Source: Polaromonas glacialis (GTDB taxonomy: Bacteria > Pseudomonadota > Gammaproteobacteria > Burkholderiales > Burkholderiaceae_C). From it: DNA of 64,000 bases. Made by a program: the position numbers and the translations under genes. Positions 8,512 through 18,300 of the stretch are shown piece after piece. The stretch's first letter is position 1. The number at the start of each line of letters is the position of its first letter. Below the pieces are notes generated by a model. That model saw only the letters and a list, made by a program, of their open reading frames with translations. It searched no databases and had not been told where the DNA came from. The stretch lies in contig NZ_KL448323.1 in assembly GCF_000709345.1 (NCBI RefSeq), positions 2,256,173 to 2,320,172 of the forward strand, in the 5' to 3' direction.

Positions 8512-9309
8512 TCACGCTTCCGACAGCTTTCCCAGCACCAGCCGCAGCTGCCTCCCGCAGCGCGCCGCCAGCGCCTCGTCGTGCGTCACCATGACAAAGG
8601 CCGTGCCATGTTCCCGGGCCAGCTTGAGCATCAGCTGGAACACGCCGTCGGCCGTCGAGCGGTCCAGGTTGCCTGTCGGCTCGTCGGCCAGCACGCAGGC
8701 CGGCTGGGTGACCAGGGCCCGGGCGATCGCGACGCGCTGACGCTCGCCGCCCGACAGTTCGGACGGCCGGTGGTGAATGCGGTCCTCCAGCCCCACGCTG
8801 GCCAGCATCCGGCGGGCGACCTGCGAGGCCTGGGCGCGGTCCTGGCGGCGAATCCACAGCGGCATGGCGACGTTGTCCAGCGCGCTGAACTCGGGCAGCA
8901 AATGGTGAAACTGGTAGACAAAACCCAGGTGCCGGTTGCGCAGCTCGCCCTGTTCGGCGGGCGACAGGCTGGACAGCACCTGGCCTTTCAGCTCGACCTG
9001 CCCGCTGGTCGGCGCATCCAGCCCGCCCATCAGGTGCAGCAGCGTGCTTTTGCCCGACCCCGACGTGCCGACGATGGCCAGCGTCTCGCCGCGATGCACC
9101 TGCAGGTCCACGCCCTGCAGCACCGTCACGTCGAGCCGGCCTTCGGTGAAGCGCTTGGTCAGGCCACTGGCGCGCAGCACGACTTCGCCGGGGAGCACAA
9201 CTCCGAGTCCGTCCAAGTCGGAGCCGCGGATCTGGCTTTGCCAGTCCGCAGGCGCAACGGCCCCCTCGGGGGGCGGAGAACCACTCGAAGTGGAAAGCGT
9301 AAGGGTCAT
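8512..9309 (-). CDS. lolD: Lipoprotein-releasing ABC transporter ATPase LolD
   Basis: ATP-binding subunit that, with LolC/E, extracts lipoproteins from the inner membrane. Visible are Walker [10 protein letters not shown], the signature [15 protein letters not shown] and Walker [12 protein letters not shown], with the LolD-type [18 protein letters not shown]-loop region. About 30 N-terminal residues before [12 protein letters not shown] ([16 protein letters not shown]) are encoded by a copy of an intergenic repeat, so they are not ancestral LolD sequence. The ATG at 9309 keeps them; a GTG at 9198 would remove them but has a poorly spaced ribosome site. The partner lolC gene lies just upstream in the same direction. 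Confidence 0.93.
   Translation of the reverse strand: MTLTLSTSSGSPPPEGAVAPADWQSQIRGSDLDGLGVVLPGEVVLRASGLTKRFTEGRLDVTVLQGVDLQVHRGETLAIVGTSGSGKSTLLHLMGGLDAPTSGQVELKGQVLSSLSPAEQGELRNRHLGFVYQFHHLLPEFSALDNVAMPLWIRRQDRAQASQVARRMLASVGLEDRIHHRPSELSGGERQRVAIARALVTQPACVLADEPTGNLDRSTADGVFQLMLKLAREHGTAFVMVTHDEALAARCGRQLRLVLGKLSEA
9222..9306 (-). repeat. GC-rich intergenic repeat inside lolD 5' end
   Basis: Shares about 85 bases with the copy at 9343-9426: both run ccgcgga...ctggctt-like, then gccccctcggggggc, then gaaccac-cgaagtgg. This copy supplies codons 2 to about 29 of lolD. Confidence 0.8.
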
Positions 9310-9342
9310 GGCAGTGTCAAAAGGAATTTTTTGCAAGCAGGG

Positions 9343-9426
9343 GCCGCGGAACCGGCTTCGCCGGACCGCAAGCGCAGCGCCCCCTCGGGGGGCAGCGAAC
9401 CACACGAAGTGGGGAGCGTGGGGGTC
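9343..9426 (-). repeat. GC-rich intergenic repeat between lolC and lolD
   Basis: Contains ccggcttcgccgg and gccccctcggggggc dyads. It ends exactly at the lolC stop codon. It is the non-coding twin of the copy inside lolD, and a third, looser copy is at 28590-28660. Confidence 0.8.
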
Positions 9427-10683
9427 TTATTCATAGCGCAGGGCCTCGGCAGGATTGACGCGGCTGGCGCGCCAGCTGGGATAAATGGTGGCCAGAAAAG
9501 CCAAAATCAGCGAGATCACCACAATCGGCATGATGTCGCTGTACTGCGGCTCGCTGGGCATGCGGCTGATCAGGTAGATGTCTTTCGGCAAAAAGCTGGC
9601 GTTCAGCAGCCGCTCCAGCGCCGGAACGATCACATCGATGTTCACGGCAATCCCCAACCCCAGCAGCAGGCCCGACAGCGTGCCGATCACGCCGACCATC
9701 GCGCCCTGCACCATGAACACGCCCATGATGCTCTTCGGGCTGGCGCCCAGCGTGCGCAGGATGGCAATGTCGGCGCGCTTGTCGGTCACCGTCATCACCA
9801 GCGTGCTGACCAGGTTGAACGCAGCCACGGCGACGATCAGCGTCAGGATGATGAACATCATGCGTTTTTCCAGCTCGACGGCGGCAAACCAGGTCTTGTT
9901 CTGCCGCGTCCAGTCGCGGATCAGCAGGTCGCCGCTCAGCGTTTTAGACAATTCCAGCGCCACCTGCCGCGCCTGGTGCAGATCCTTGAGCTTGATGCGG
10001 ATGCCGGTCGGCCCTTCGAGCCGGAAAATCCGCGCCGCGTCGTCCTGGTGCATCATGACCAGCGCCGAGTCGTATTCGAAATGGCCCGAGTCAAAGGTGC
10101 CCACCACCGTCATCTGCTTCAGGCGCGGCACGACGCCGGCCGGCGTGACCTGGCCGCTGGGCGCGATCAGCGTCACGCTGTCGCCTTCGCGAACGCCCAT
10201 GGCCCGGGCCAGTTCGCCGCCCAGCACCACGCCGAATTCGCCGCTGACGAGCTTGGGAAACGACGTTTTTTCCAGTGCCACCGCCAGGTCGGTCACCTGG
10301 CCCTCCAGCAGCGGGTCAATGCCCCGGACCAAGGTGCCTTTCATGTCCTCTCCACGCGCCAGCAGGGCCTGGGCAGCTATGAAAGTTGCAGCGCCGACGA
10401 CATTCGGATTGGCCCGTATCTCGGCCAGGGTTTTTTGTGGATCGGCTAGAGCCCCGCCGCCGGGCGCGAACACCTCGATGTGCGAGATCACGCCCAGCAT
10501 GCGGTCGCGCACTTCCTTCTGAAAGCCGTTCATGACGCTGAGCACAATGATCAGCGCCGCCACACCCAGCGCAATGCCGAGCATGGAGACGCCTGAAATA
10601 AAGGAAATAAAACCGTTTCGCCGGGTGGCGCGGCCGGCGCGGGTGTAGCGCCAGCCCAGAATCAGCTCATAGGGGATTTGCAT
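9427..10683 (-). CDS. lolC: Lipoprotein-releasing ABC transporter permease LolC/LolE
   Basis: A 418-residue inner-membrane permease. An N-terminal helix near residues 25-50 (ISGVSMLGIALGVAALIIVL) is followed by NGFQKEVRDRMLG, typical of LolC/E. A periplasmic domain of about 220 residues comes next, then three C-terminal helices with the FtsX fold (RTLGASPKSIMGVFMVQG). ATG at 10683; the longer frame to 10740 would overlap the divergent neighbour. As in many betaproteobacteria only one permease gene precedes lolD, so the complex may be a LolF-type homodimer. Confidence 0.92.
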   Translation of the reverse strand: MQIPYELILGWRYTRAGRATRRNGFISFISGVSMLGIALGVAALIIVLSVMNGFQKEVRDRMLGVISHIEVFAPGGGALADPQKTLAEIRANPNVVGAATFIAAQALLARGEDMKGTLVRGIDPLLEGQVTDLAVALEKTSFPKLVSGEFGVVLGGELARAMGVREGDSVTLIAPSGQVTPAGVVPRLKQMTVVGTFDSGHFEYDSALVMMHQDDAARIFRLEGPTGIRIKLKDLHQARQVALELSKTLSGDLLIRDWTRQNKTWFAAVELEKRMMFIILTLIVAVAAFNLVSTLVMTVTDKRADIAILRTLGASPKSIMGVFMVQGAMVGVIGTLSGLLLGLGIAVNIDVIVPALERLLNASFLPKDIYLISRMPSEPQYSDIMPIVVISLILAFLATIYPSWRASRVNPAEALRYE

Positions 10684-10716
10684 GGCAGCGATTGTGGCAT
10701 CCCGGACAATAGGCCG

Positions 10717-11697
10717 ATGCGCCCTGACTCGACTCCCCATTTATTGATTCCCCTTGCCGCCTGCAGCGCCGAAGGCTGGTTGCCCACCCTGGAGTCGCTG
10801 CCGCCGGACCGCTTCAAGCGCCTTGGCCAGCTGCTGCAGGGCATGAAACTGGTGCAGACCGACACCCGCGATGCCGAGTCGCTGTCGCCGCCGCACGAGC
10901 GCGCCCTGGCCGGCGCCCTGGGCCTGGCCGCGCCGGACACCCTTGACGGCCTGCTGCCGTGGGCCGCCAGCGAGGCGATGGAAGGGCTGCAGGCCGGTCC
11001 GGACAAAGCCTGGGCCTGGATCACGCCGTGCCACTGGGCCATGGGACACCTGCATGCGACGCTGAGCGACCCGGCGCTGCTTGATCTGCGGGAGGACGAA
11101 TCGCGCCGCCTGCTGGCGCTGATGCAGCCCTATTTTGAAACCGACGGCATCACGCTGCACTTCCAGACGCCGGGGCGCTGGCTGGCCGAGGGCGAGCTGT
11201 TTCGCGGCCTGCCGACGGCGTCGATAGACCGGGTGCTGGCGCGCAACGTGGACGCGTGGCTGCCGGACACGAAGAGCGCTGCCCCCTTGCGGCGTTTGCA
11301 AAATGAAATGCAGATGCTGCTTTATACGCATCCGTTCAATGACGAGCGGGAGACTCGGCGCCAGTTGCCGGTCAATTCGTTCTGGATCAGCGGCACCGGC
11401 GCATTGCCTGCCCCGGCCATGCCATCAGGGCAAGGGCCGCAGGTCAGCGTGCCACGCAGCCTGGCAGAGGCGGTTTTCCGGGAAGACTGGGCCGGCTATG
11501 CGCAGGCCTGGGCCACGCTGGAGGCTGGCGACATTGCCGCGATGCTGGCCCGGCAGCGCGCCGGCGAGTCGGTGCGGCTGACCTTGTGCGGCGACAGCAG
11601 CGCCAAGACCTTCGAGACGCACCGCGCTGGCCTGTGGAACAAAATTTCAAGCCTTTTCAGCCCTTTGCGCACGCTGGACGTGCTCAAGCAGCTATGA
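10717..11697 (+). CDS. RpfE-like conserved protein
   Basis: A 326-residue cytosolic protein starting MRPDSTPHLLIPLAACS. The start is 33 bases from the divergent lolC start. Features include ITPCHWAMGHLHATLSDP and an acidic LDLREDESRRLL helix. I recognise it from synteny and general sequence as the protein annotated 'RpfE-type regulatory protein' in Burkholderiales and Xanthomonas, where rpfE also neighbours recJ. The name comes from a diffusible-signal cluster in Xanthomonas, and a biochemical function has not been shown. Its last codons (LKQL, stop) lie within a dispersed repeat. Confidence 0.65.
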   Translation: MRPDSTPHLLIPLAACSAEGWLPTLESLPPDRFKRLGQLLQGMKLVQTDTRDAESLSPPHERALAGALGLAAPDTLDGLLPWAASEAMEGLQAGPDKAWAWITPCHWAMGHLHATLSDPALLDLREDESRRLLALMQPYFETDGITLHFQTPGRWLAEGELFRGLPTASIDRVLARNVDAWLPDTKSAAPLRRLQNEMQMLLYTHPFNDERETRRQLPVNSFWISGTGALPAPAMPSGQGPQVSVPRSLAEAVFREDWAGYAQAWATLEAGDIAAMLARQRAGESVRLTLCGDSSAKTFETHRAGLWNKISSLFSPLRTLDVLKQL

Positions 11698-11722
11698 AAA
11701 TCATAGTATCCATTCATTCTTC
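11687..11722 (+). repeat. Dispersed repeat, partial copy 2
   Basis: Contains caagcagctatgaaaatcat, the reverse half of the core. It overlaps the last four codons of the RpfE-like gene. Confidence 0.45.
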
Positions 11723-11734
11723 AGGCAGCACATC

Positions 11735-13477
11735 ATGAAAATCCAGGTACGCGACGTGCCCCCGCGCAGCGTCTGGGCGCTGCAGCAGGCCGGCATCCAT
11801 CCCTTGCTGGCGCAGCTGTATGCCGCGCGCGGCGTCCACGGACCCGACGAACTCGACGACGGACTGGCGCGGCTGCTGCCGCCGTCGTCACTCAAGGGAG
11901 CGCGCGAAGCGGCCATGCTGCTGGCCGATGCCATGGCCGCCAACAAGAACATCTGCGTGGTCGCCGACTACGACTGCGACGGCGCCACCGCCTGCGCCGT
12001 GGCGCTGCGCGGCTTGAAACTGCTGGGCGCCCGGACCGTCAGCTACCTGGTGCCCGACCGCATCATCGACGGCTACGGCCTGACCGCGCCGATTGCCGAG
12101 CGGGTGAAAGCCCTGGGTGCCGATGTGCTGGTCACCGTGGACAACGGCATTGCCAGCATCGACGGCGTGGCGCGCGCCAGGGCGCTGGGCATGCAGGTGC
12201 TGGTGACCGACCACCACCTGCCCGCGCTGTTCAACGAGCAGATCGGCCTGCCCGACGCCGACGTGATCGTCAACCCGAACCAGCCCGGCTGCAGCTTTGA
12301 AAGCAAGTCGATTGCCGGCGTCGGCGTGATGTTCTATGTGCTGCTGGCGCTGCGCGCCGAGTTGCGCGCGCGCGGCGCCTTCACCGCCAGCGAGCAGCCC
12401 AAGCTCGACACGCTGCTGCCGCTGGTGGCGCTGGGCACGGTGGCCGATGTGGTGAAACTCGACGCCAACAACCGCCGGCTGGTCGCACAGGGGCTCAAGC
12501 GCATCCGGGCTGGCGTGCTGCCCGCCGGCATCGCCGCCCTGTTCAAGGCCGCCGGCCGCGTGGCGACGACGGCGACCACCTTCGATTTCGGCTTTGCGCT
12601 CGGCCCGCGCATCAACGCCGCCGGCCGTCTGGCCGACATGACCTTGGGCATTGAGTGCCTGCTGACCGATGATGCGGCACGGGCCGACGAGCTGGCCACG
12701 CTGCTCGACAGCATCAACCGCGAACGCCGCAGCATCGAATCAAGCATGCGCGACCAGGCGCAGCTGGCCGCCGACGCGATGATCGACGAGGACGAGGAAC
12801 CGCCGCCGGCGATTGCGATCTTCGACCCGGAATTCCATGAAGGCGTGGTAGGCATCGTCGCCTCGCGCATCAAGGACAGGCTGCACCGGCCGACCTTCGT
12901 GTTCGCTGCCAGCCAGGCGCCGGGCAAGGAGCATGAGCTGAAAGGCTCGGGCCGTTCGATTCCGGGTTTCCATTTGCGCGACGCGCTTGACCTGGTCGCC
13001 AAGCGCCATCCGGGCGTGCTGCTGCGTTTTGGCGGCCATGCGATGGCGGCCGGCTGCACGATTGGCGAGGAAAATTTCGAGCTGTTCGAGCACGGCCTGC
13101 AGCAGGTCGCGCGCGAGTGGCTGGACGCCGCCACCTTGATGCGCCGCCTGGACACCGACGGCCCGCTGGCGCCCGAATACCGCCGCGCCGACCTGGTCGA
13201 TACGCTGCACAAGGAAGTCTGGGGCCAGGGTTTTGCCGCGCCGACCTTCAGCGAAGAGGTCGAGGTGATCTCGCAGCGGCTGGTGGGTGACGACAAGCAT
13301 TTGTCGCTCAAGCTCAAACATCGGGGAGAGCCGGTGGACGGCATCTGGTTCGGCCACACCGACGCCCTGCCCGCGCGCGTCACGCTGGCGTTTCGGCTCG
13401 ATACCAATGAGTGGAAAGGCGTGCGGCGCGTTCAGTTTCTCATCGAAGCGGCGGAAATTCAGCCCCCAAAGCTGTAA
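11735..13477 (+). CDS. recJ: Single-stranded-DNA-specific exonuclease RecJ
   Basis: A 580-residue 5'-3' ssDNA exonuclease of recombination and mismatch repair. The DHH phosphoesterase motifs are all present: VVADYDCDGATA (about 76-86), LVTVDNGI (132-139), VTDHHLP (157-163) and GTVADVV (about 233). The DHHA1 domain motif LRFGGHAMAAG lies near 430, and an OB-like C-terminal region follows. Length matches the family. ATG at 11735, about 37 bases after the RpfE-like gene, so probably cotranscribed. Confidence 0.96.
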   Translation: MKIQVRDVPPRSVWALQQAGIHPLLAQLYAARGVHGPDELDDGLARLLPPSSLKGAREAAMLLADAMAANKNICVVADYDCDGATACAVALRGLKLLGARTVSYLVPDRIIDGYGLTAPIAERVKALGADVLVTVDNGIASIDGVARARALGMQVLVTDHHLPALFNEQIGLPDADVIVNPNQPGCSFESKSIAGVGVMFYVLLALRAELRARGAFTASEQPKLDTLLPLVALGTVADVVKLDANNRRLVAQGLKRIRAGVLPAGIAALFKAAGRVATTATTFDFGFALGPRINAAGRLADMTLGIECLLTDDAARADELATLLDSINRERRSIESSMRDQAQLAADAMIDEDEEPPPAIAIFDPEFHEGVVGIVASRIKDRLHRPTFVFAASQAPGKEHELKGSGRSIPGFHLRDALDLVAKRHPGVLLRFGGHAMAAGCTIGEENFELFEHGLQQVAREWLDAATLMRRLDTDGPLAPEYRRADLVDTLHKEVWGQGFAAPTFSEEVEVISQRLVGDDKHLSLKLKHRGEPVDGIWFGHTDALPARVTLAFRLDTNEWKGVRRVQFLIEAAEIQPPKL

Positions 13478-13595
13478 GGGATTTGTCCGACGATTTTTCA
13501 GTCGGGCTGCCTACAGCCGCAAACCGCCCCGGCGGCAATGATCGATGTTCATAAGGAGCCCGTCTTGGTGCGTCCAGTGTCCCAGAGAGGAAATC

Positions 13596-13670
13596 ATGAA
13601 CACCATCATTTACATCGTCGGTCTCGTCGTCATCATCGGCGTCATCCTGTCTTATTTCGGACTGCGCTGA
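13596..13670 (+). CDS. 24-residue single-helix membrane peptide
   Basis: Too short for normal ORF calling. GAGAGGA stands five bases before the ATG. The product is Met-Asn-Thr then IIYIVGLVVIIGVILSYFGLR: one perfect transmembrane helix with a basic C-terminus. I recall similar tiny peptides of this form across proteobacteria, annotated only as hypothetical. It lies between recJ and the TAXI-protein gene, which is on the other strand. Confidence 0.65.
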   Translation: MNTIIYIVGLVVIIGVILSYFGLR

Positions 13671-13697
13671 AAGACGGCAAACGCACAAGCCAGGAAC

Positions 13698-13753
13698 CGC
13701 TACCAATTCAATAGCTGCTTGCGCACGCCCATCATGCGCAAGCGCCGTTTTTC
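13698..13753 (+). repeat. Dispersed repeat, copy 3
   Basis: A clear copy: attcaatagctgcttgcgca, then a cgcccatcat spacer, gcgcaagcgcc and a short T-run. The inverted gcttgcgca / tgcgcaagc arms would form a hairpin between the convergent ends of the micropeptide gene and the TAXI-protein gene. Confidence 0.7.
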
Positions 13754-13762
13754 ATCCAAAAA

Positions 13763-14890
13763 TCAGCGGCATAGCCCCGTCACGCGGTCCTGAGGGCTGC
13801 AGGCGCTGGGTTTGGCGGTCGTCGTCGCTGTTGCGGTACCGCCCCGGCAATTGGCCAACTCCGCTTTGACCTTGTCGGAATACTGCCATCCTGCGGCCAC
13901 CGGCGGCAGGCTTGACCCCGGCTGCCAGCTCAAGGATTTCCACTTGGCATGGCCGCGTTCCTGCAATAAACCGAACTTGCTGCAAAACTGGTCAGCAAAG
14001 TCCTTGATGAACTGATTGCGCTGCGGGTCGGCGAAATTGGCGGTGATCAAATACGAGTCCACTGCCAGCGTGGCCGACTCGTTGCCCGCGATATTGAGCA
14101 GCGGGTAGCTGGCTTTTTGAATCGCCGCCTTCTGGTAATCCTGCAGCACCTTGGCCGCGCCGGGTTGCGACGCATCGAACTTCAGCAGTTTCAAGTTGGG
14201 CGGCATGTTTTTTTCCAGCAGCGCCAGCGGTTGCCCGCCCACCAGCACCATCACATCAATTTTCGGATAGGCCTTGTAATACGCCGGGTCGCTCAGCGAC
14301 ATCAGCGCCGAGCGGCGGCGCTTGGTGCCTTCGTCCTCGCCCGTGGCGGTGGTGTTGATGAAGGGCTCGACGGCGTTCGGCCGCTCCTGGAACAGCTTGC
14401 TGTAGATGTTCAGCGCCGTCAGGTAGGTGCCGCTTTTCTCCACATCCATCCACAAGGGCTTGCCCTTGATCTGGTGGATGAACTCCATCGGGTCGTCCTT
14501 GCGCACCAGGAAGTGGATTTCCTCCTTGTACAGCGGCATGAACACGCGCAAATTAGCCAGCAGCTGCGCATATTCGCGGCGCGTGGCCTCGGGCACATCC
14601 TTCGAGTCGCGCAACTGCACGAACGACGAATACACGTCCGACTGCACGATGGCCAGCGTCACGCCCTTGGTGCGGCTCATGTCTTCCACGTTCGCCCACG
14701 AGCCGCGCGAGTCTTTCACTTCCAGCGCCGGGTTGACGAAATCGCGCAGGTTGTTGCCGATGGCGTAGTAGGTTCCCGTCTTGCCGCCCGTGACGATGCT
14801 CTCGGCGCTGGCCGGCAGCGCTGCAGCGGCGGCGCAAATGCCCGCCAGAACGATCAAGCCGCGCGTCCATTTTTTCGGTGACTGGTTCAT
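13763..14890 (-). CDS. TAXI-family periplasmic substrate-binding protein
   Basis: A 375-residue exported protein. Signal peptide at residues 1-29 (RGLIVLAGICAAAAALPASA), then GGKTGTYYAIGNNL and VTLAIVQSDVY, hallmarks of the TAXI solute receptors of TRAP transporters. No TRAP permease (DctQ/M) lies nearby, so it may be a repurposed binding protein. The Thr-rich linker near the end leads to an unusual tail, CSPQDRVTGLCR, whose C-x9-C motif recurs in the next protein upstream. Last gene of the tubulin-like cassette; start at 14890, 32 bases after the preceding stop. Confidence 0.85.
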   Translation of the reverse strand: MNQSPKKWTRGLIVLAGICAAAAALPASAESIVTGGKTGTYYAIGNNLRDFVNPALEVKDSRGSWANVEDMSRTKGVTLAIVQSDVYSSFVQLRDSKDVPEATRREYAQLLANLRVFMPLYKEEIHFLVRKDDPMEFIHQIKGKPLWMDVEKSGTYLTALNIYSKLFQERPNAVEPFINTTATGEDEGTKRRRSALMSLSDPAYYKAYPKIDVMVLVGGQPLALLEKNMPPNLKLLKFDASQPGAAKVLQDYQKAAIQKASYPLLNIAGNESATLAVDSYLITANFADPQRNQFIKDFADQFCSKFGLLQERGHAKWKSLSWQPGSSLPPVAAGWQYSDKVKAELANCRGGTATATTTAKPSACSPQDRVTGLCR

Positions 14891-14922
14891 TTTTGCTAAC
14901 CCTGTGGAGATATTGAAAGGAT

Positions 14923-15315
14923 TTACTGGGCAGGACGGCGGCACAGGCCGACGCGCTCGTCGGCTTCCGAACAGTTGCCGCTGACTGGCGGCTGGGCGGC
15001 GGGCTCGACCTTGGGCGGCGCCTGGGGCTGCTCGACAGCCACGGGCGGTGCCGGCTCAGACGCCGGGGCCTTCTTCATCAGCGACCAGCCAATGCCGCCT
15101 GCGGCGAGCAGCAGCACCAGCAGCAATGCGCCCACGGCCAGCGCCTTCGAGTTGCCACCCGCCTGCGGGCCGGCGTCCATCAGCAGCAGCGGCTTGCCGC
15201 ATTCGGTGCAAACAAAATCCTGCCCGTTGGGCACGTCAACCGTGGTGCGCGCATCGGCCAGCGAACAGTTGCCAAAGTTCGAACACTTGCCGGATTTGCC
15301 GGTGAAAGATGCCAT
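14923..15315 (-). CDS. Zinc-ribbon single-pass membrane protein with cysteine tail
   Basis: A 130-residue protein. The N-terminal zinc ribbon has C-x5-C (CSNFGNC, residues 11-17) and C-x2-C (CTECG, near 36-39). A transmembrane helix at about 56-78 (ALAVGALLLVLLLAAGGIGW) follows, then a Pro/Ala/Glu-rich linker and a C-terminal CSEADERVGLCRRPAQ. The ribbon should be cytosolic and the linker and tail periplasmic. A perfect AGGAGG before the ATG at 15315 fixes the start. The tail shares the pattern C-S-x2-D-x4-G-L-C-R (positions approximate) with the TAXI protein encoded downstream, which implies a common partner or sorting step. Confidence 0.82.
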   Translation of the reverse strand: MASFTGKSGKCSNFGNCSLADARTTVDVPNGQDFVCTECGKPLLLMDAGPQAGGNSKALAVGALLLVLLLAAGGIGWSLMKKAPASEPAPPVAVEQPQAPPKVEPAAQPPVSGNCSEADERVGLCRRPAQ

Positions 15316-15361
15316 CGGGACGTTCCTCCTGTTGTTATAAAGATTGCAAAAAAGCAGCGGA

Positions 15362-18300
15362 TCAGGCCGCTTCACCTTTGAGGATCGCCACGGCGCGCCG
15401 CCCGGCGTCCAGGAAGCGGCGGTAAGTCTCGTCCTGGATGTTGCCGCCGCGCGCCGCCTTGATGCTTTCCACCTCGGCCAGGATGGCCCGCTGCACCTCG
15501 CCGCGCCTGTCCTGGTGCGCATAGCCGGCGCCGGCCAGCATGGCGTTGCACACCGACTTGACGGTGTGCAGCGTGTCCAGGTCGATGCCCTCGGCGCTGG
15601 CGACAAAGCTCTTGCCCAGCGCCACCGGGTCGTTGTCGAAACCGTCGGCGTCCTTGGTCAGCAGCAGCACCTCATCCGCGCCCGTCGCCGGGTTCTTGCC
15701 TTCGTGGATCAAACCCAGCGCCTTGGCCAGCAGCAGGTAAGGCAGCGCCTGCAACCGCACCTCGGCGCTCGACGCCACGAACAGGCGCGGCCAGGCGCTG
15801 CCGTCGCCTTCGGTGTGCAACTCCAGCCGGGCGCGCGCGCCGCCGGTGTCGATGCGGCGGCGGTATTTTTCTTCCAGGAACTTGAGCGGCTTCAAATAGC
15901 GCAGCGGCAGCAGGTTGGTGATAGACACCAGCGTGATTTCATTCGGCCGGCCATCGGACTCGATGATTTCCACGTCGCCGGTCCGGGCCTCGCGCAGCGC
16001 GCCCTTCAGCACTGTGGAAAATTCCGCCTGTTCGGGCGCACGCGGCAGGATGACGGTGAACTTGCTGATGGCCGTCGGCACGCCCACCGCAATGCCCGGC
16101 GCGGCGCGGTGGATTTCCAGCGGTTCCAGCGCCATGAAGTTGCCGGCGCGGCTGACCAGGTCGCTGACATAGCTTTTCAGCTCCTGCGGGTCGGCGCCGT
16201 AGCGGTCCCGCAGCTTGTCGATGATCGACATGCCCAGCAGCCGCTCCTTGGGGTTTTGCACCAGGTTCTGGTGCGCGATGTGGGCGTTGTCCTCGCACAC
16301 CGTCTCCAGCACATCGAGGAAGGTCGATTCCGGCACGCGCTGGTTGAACTGCGCAAAACCGCCATCCGGGCCGATTTTCTCGACCAGCGCGGCGCGCACC
16401 CGGCCGGTCTGCGTCTTTTGCTCAGCCTCGTCGAGCACCAGCCGGCGGCTGACGGACTTGACCTGCAGCGGGTCGTAAAAGCGGATCAGGTGCTGGCGCA
16501 GGTCGCCCGAGCCGGCGTCGTTGAGCCGCGCCTGGATGCCGGTCTCGAACTTTTTCAGCGATTGCTGCAGCGTGTTGGCCACGCGGTCCACCTCGCCCTT
16601 CAAATCCGTGATCTCGGCAATCACCTCCATCAGCAGCGCCTTGGCAAAGCCCCAGCCTTCGGCGCGCGTGCGGTACACATACATTTCCTGCAGATGCACG
16701 CCTTGCGCATCGAGCAGGCTGTCGGGCGTTCCCAGCAAGTGCCTGGACAGCAAACTCATGCCCGACCATTTCTGCAGGTTGCCCAGCACGCGCGACTGGG
16801 CTTGCTCTTCGGCGTTGCGGGCGCGCACCACGTTCTCGTCGCAGGCCTTGAGGCGCTCGTCCAGCGTCTCGGTCAGGGCAATCAGGAGGCGCGACACGTC
16901 CCAGGCAGACTTGGCGCCGACCTTCCATTCGTTCACCAGTTCCTGCTCGATACGGCTGCGAATCTCGCGCGCCATGTCTTTTCGCGCCTTGAGCTTGGTG
17001 CGGTAAAAGCCCGGAACGCCCAGCGTGCGGTAGTCCTCCTGAAAGCGCTTTTCGCACAGCTTGGTCAGCTCGTCGAGCCAGGTCGCCTGCTCACGCTCGC
17101 GCACCAGCGACTTGAAATTCGGGATCACCGCTTCCCACTCGCCGGTGAACGACTTCCATCGTTTGTTGGCCACGTCCTCGGGCAAAATGCCCAGCGCCAG
17201 CGTCAGGTGGTCGTCCGACAGCAGCCAGCGCTGCTGCGTTTCCTTTTGCTGCACGAACTCGTGAAAGTCCTGCTTGCGCGGCTCGTCGATGAAGCCCGTC
17301 GAAGACTGCCAGTGGTTGAAGCGCAGCTGCAGCGCTGCCTGCCGGGCAAAGCTGTAGGTCAAATACTCGCTGATTTCCTCTTCCGGAATCGCCAGGCGCT
17401 TGATGCCGAAGGTCAAGAAGCGCTTCGAGCGCTCGGGCATGCGGCCCTGCGGCGCGGTCTCGGGCGAGCCGTCGCCGTTCTCGGCATTCTCCATGCGGCC
17501 CAGCGACGCCCAGTTGACGTTGTGGACCGCGACGATCTTCTGGTACAAAAAGTCGGCGACGATGCCCGGCAAATCCTTGTCCACATCGACCGTCAGCCCG
17601 TTTTCGTTCTCGTTGGTGAAGACGAAGCAGCCGTTGAACGGGTCGTTCAGCGTAAGCCGCTCCTTCACGCCGGTCACGTCGTAGGGCCGGTAGCTGCCGA
17701 CCGACATGGCGTTGAGTTCGGTCAGCGCGGCAAAGCCGTTGGCGTGGTAGTTGCCCGTGTCCCAGTTGGGGTGCGGGTAGGCGTCGGGCAGCAGCGCGTA
17801 GACCAGGATGCGAAAGCGCCGCGAATCGGGGTACAGGTCGCGCAGCTGCGCCACCGCGTCGATCACGCTGCCGCTGCCCGTGCCGCCGGCCAGCCCGAGC
17901 ACGATGTGAAAGGTCACGTCCGTCTCGCCGCTTTGCTGCAGCAGCTTGACCTGCGTTTGCACCTGTTCGCGGTAGTTAGACGCCTTGCAGGCAAACAAGA
18001 AGCGGCCCAGCCGGCGCTTTTGCCCGCCCAGCGTGGCGCCGACGATGCTGTTGAGGATGTCGCGCCACGCCTCGGGGCTGCCCAGCCAGTGCTTGAGGCC
18101 GGGGTAGCTGTCAAGGTTGTCCAGGCGCGAGGTCAAATTGGCGTCGGTGATGAGCAGCTGGCTGGCCTTGGGCAGCTGCACCGACGTGCCCAGCGTCTTC
18201 CACGTCGGGTCGTCCATGCCCATCATTTCGCTGGACGAATCGACATACAGGTAGCCGATGCCGACATCGGGAATCGCGCTGCCGTGGAATTCCTGGTACA

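Noticed and set aside
8581..10449. A 622-codon open frame on the plus strand
   Set aside because: Antisense to lolD and lolC, which have full Walker and FtsX motifs; the plus-strand translation has no recognisable domain.
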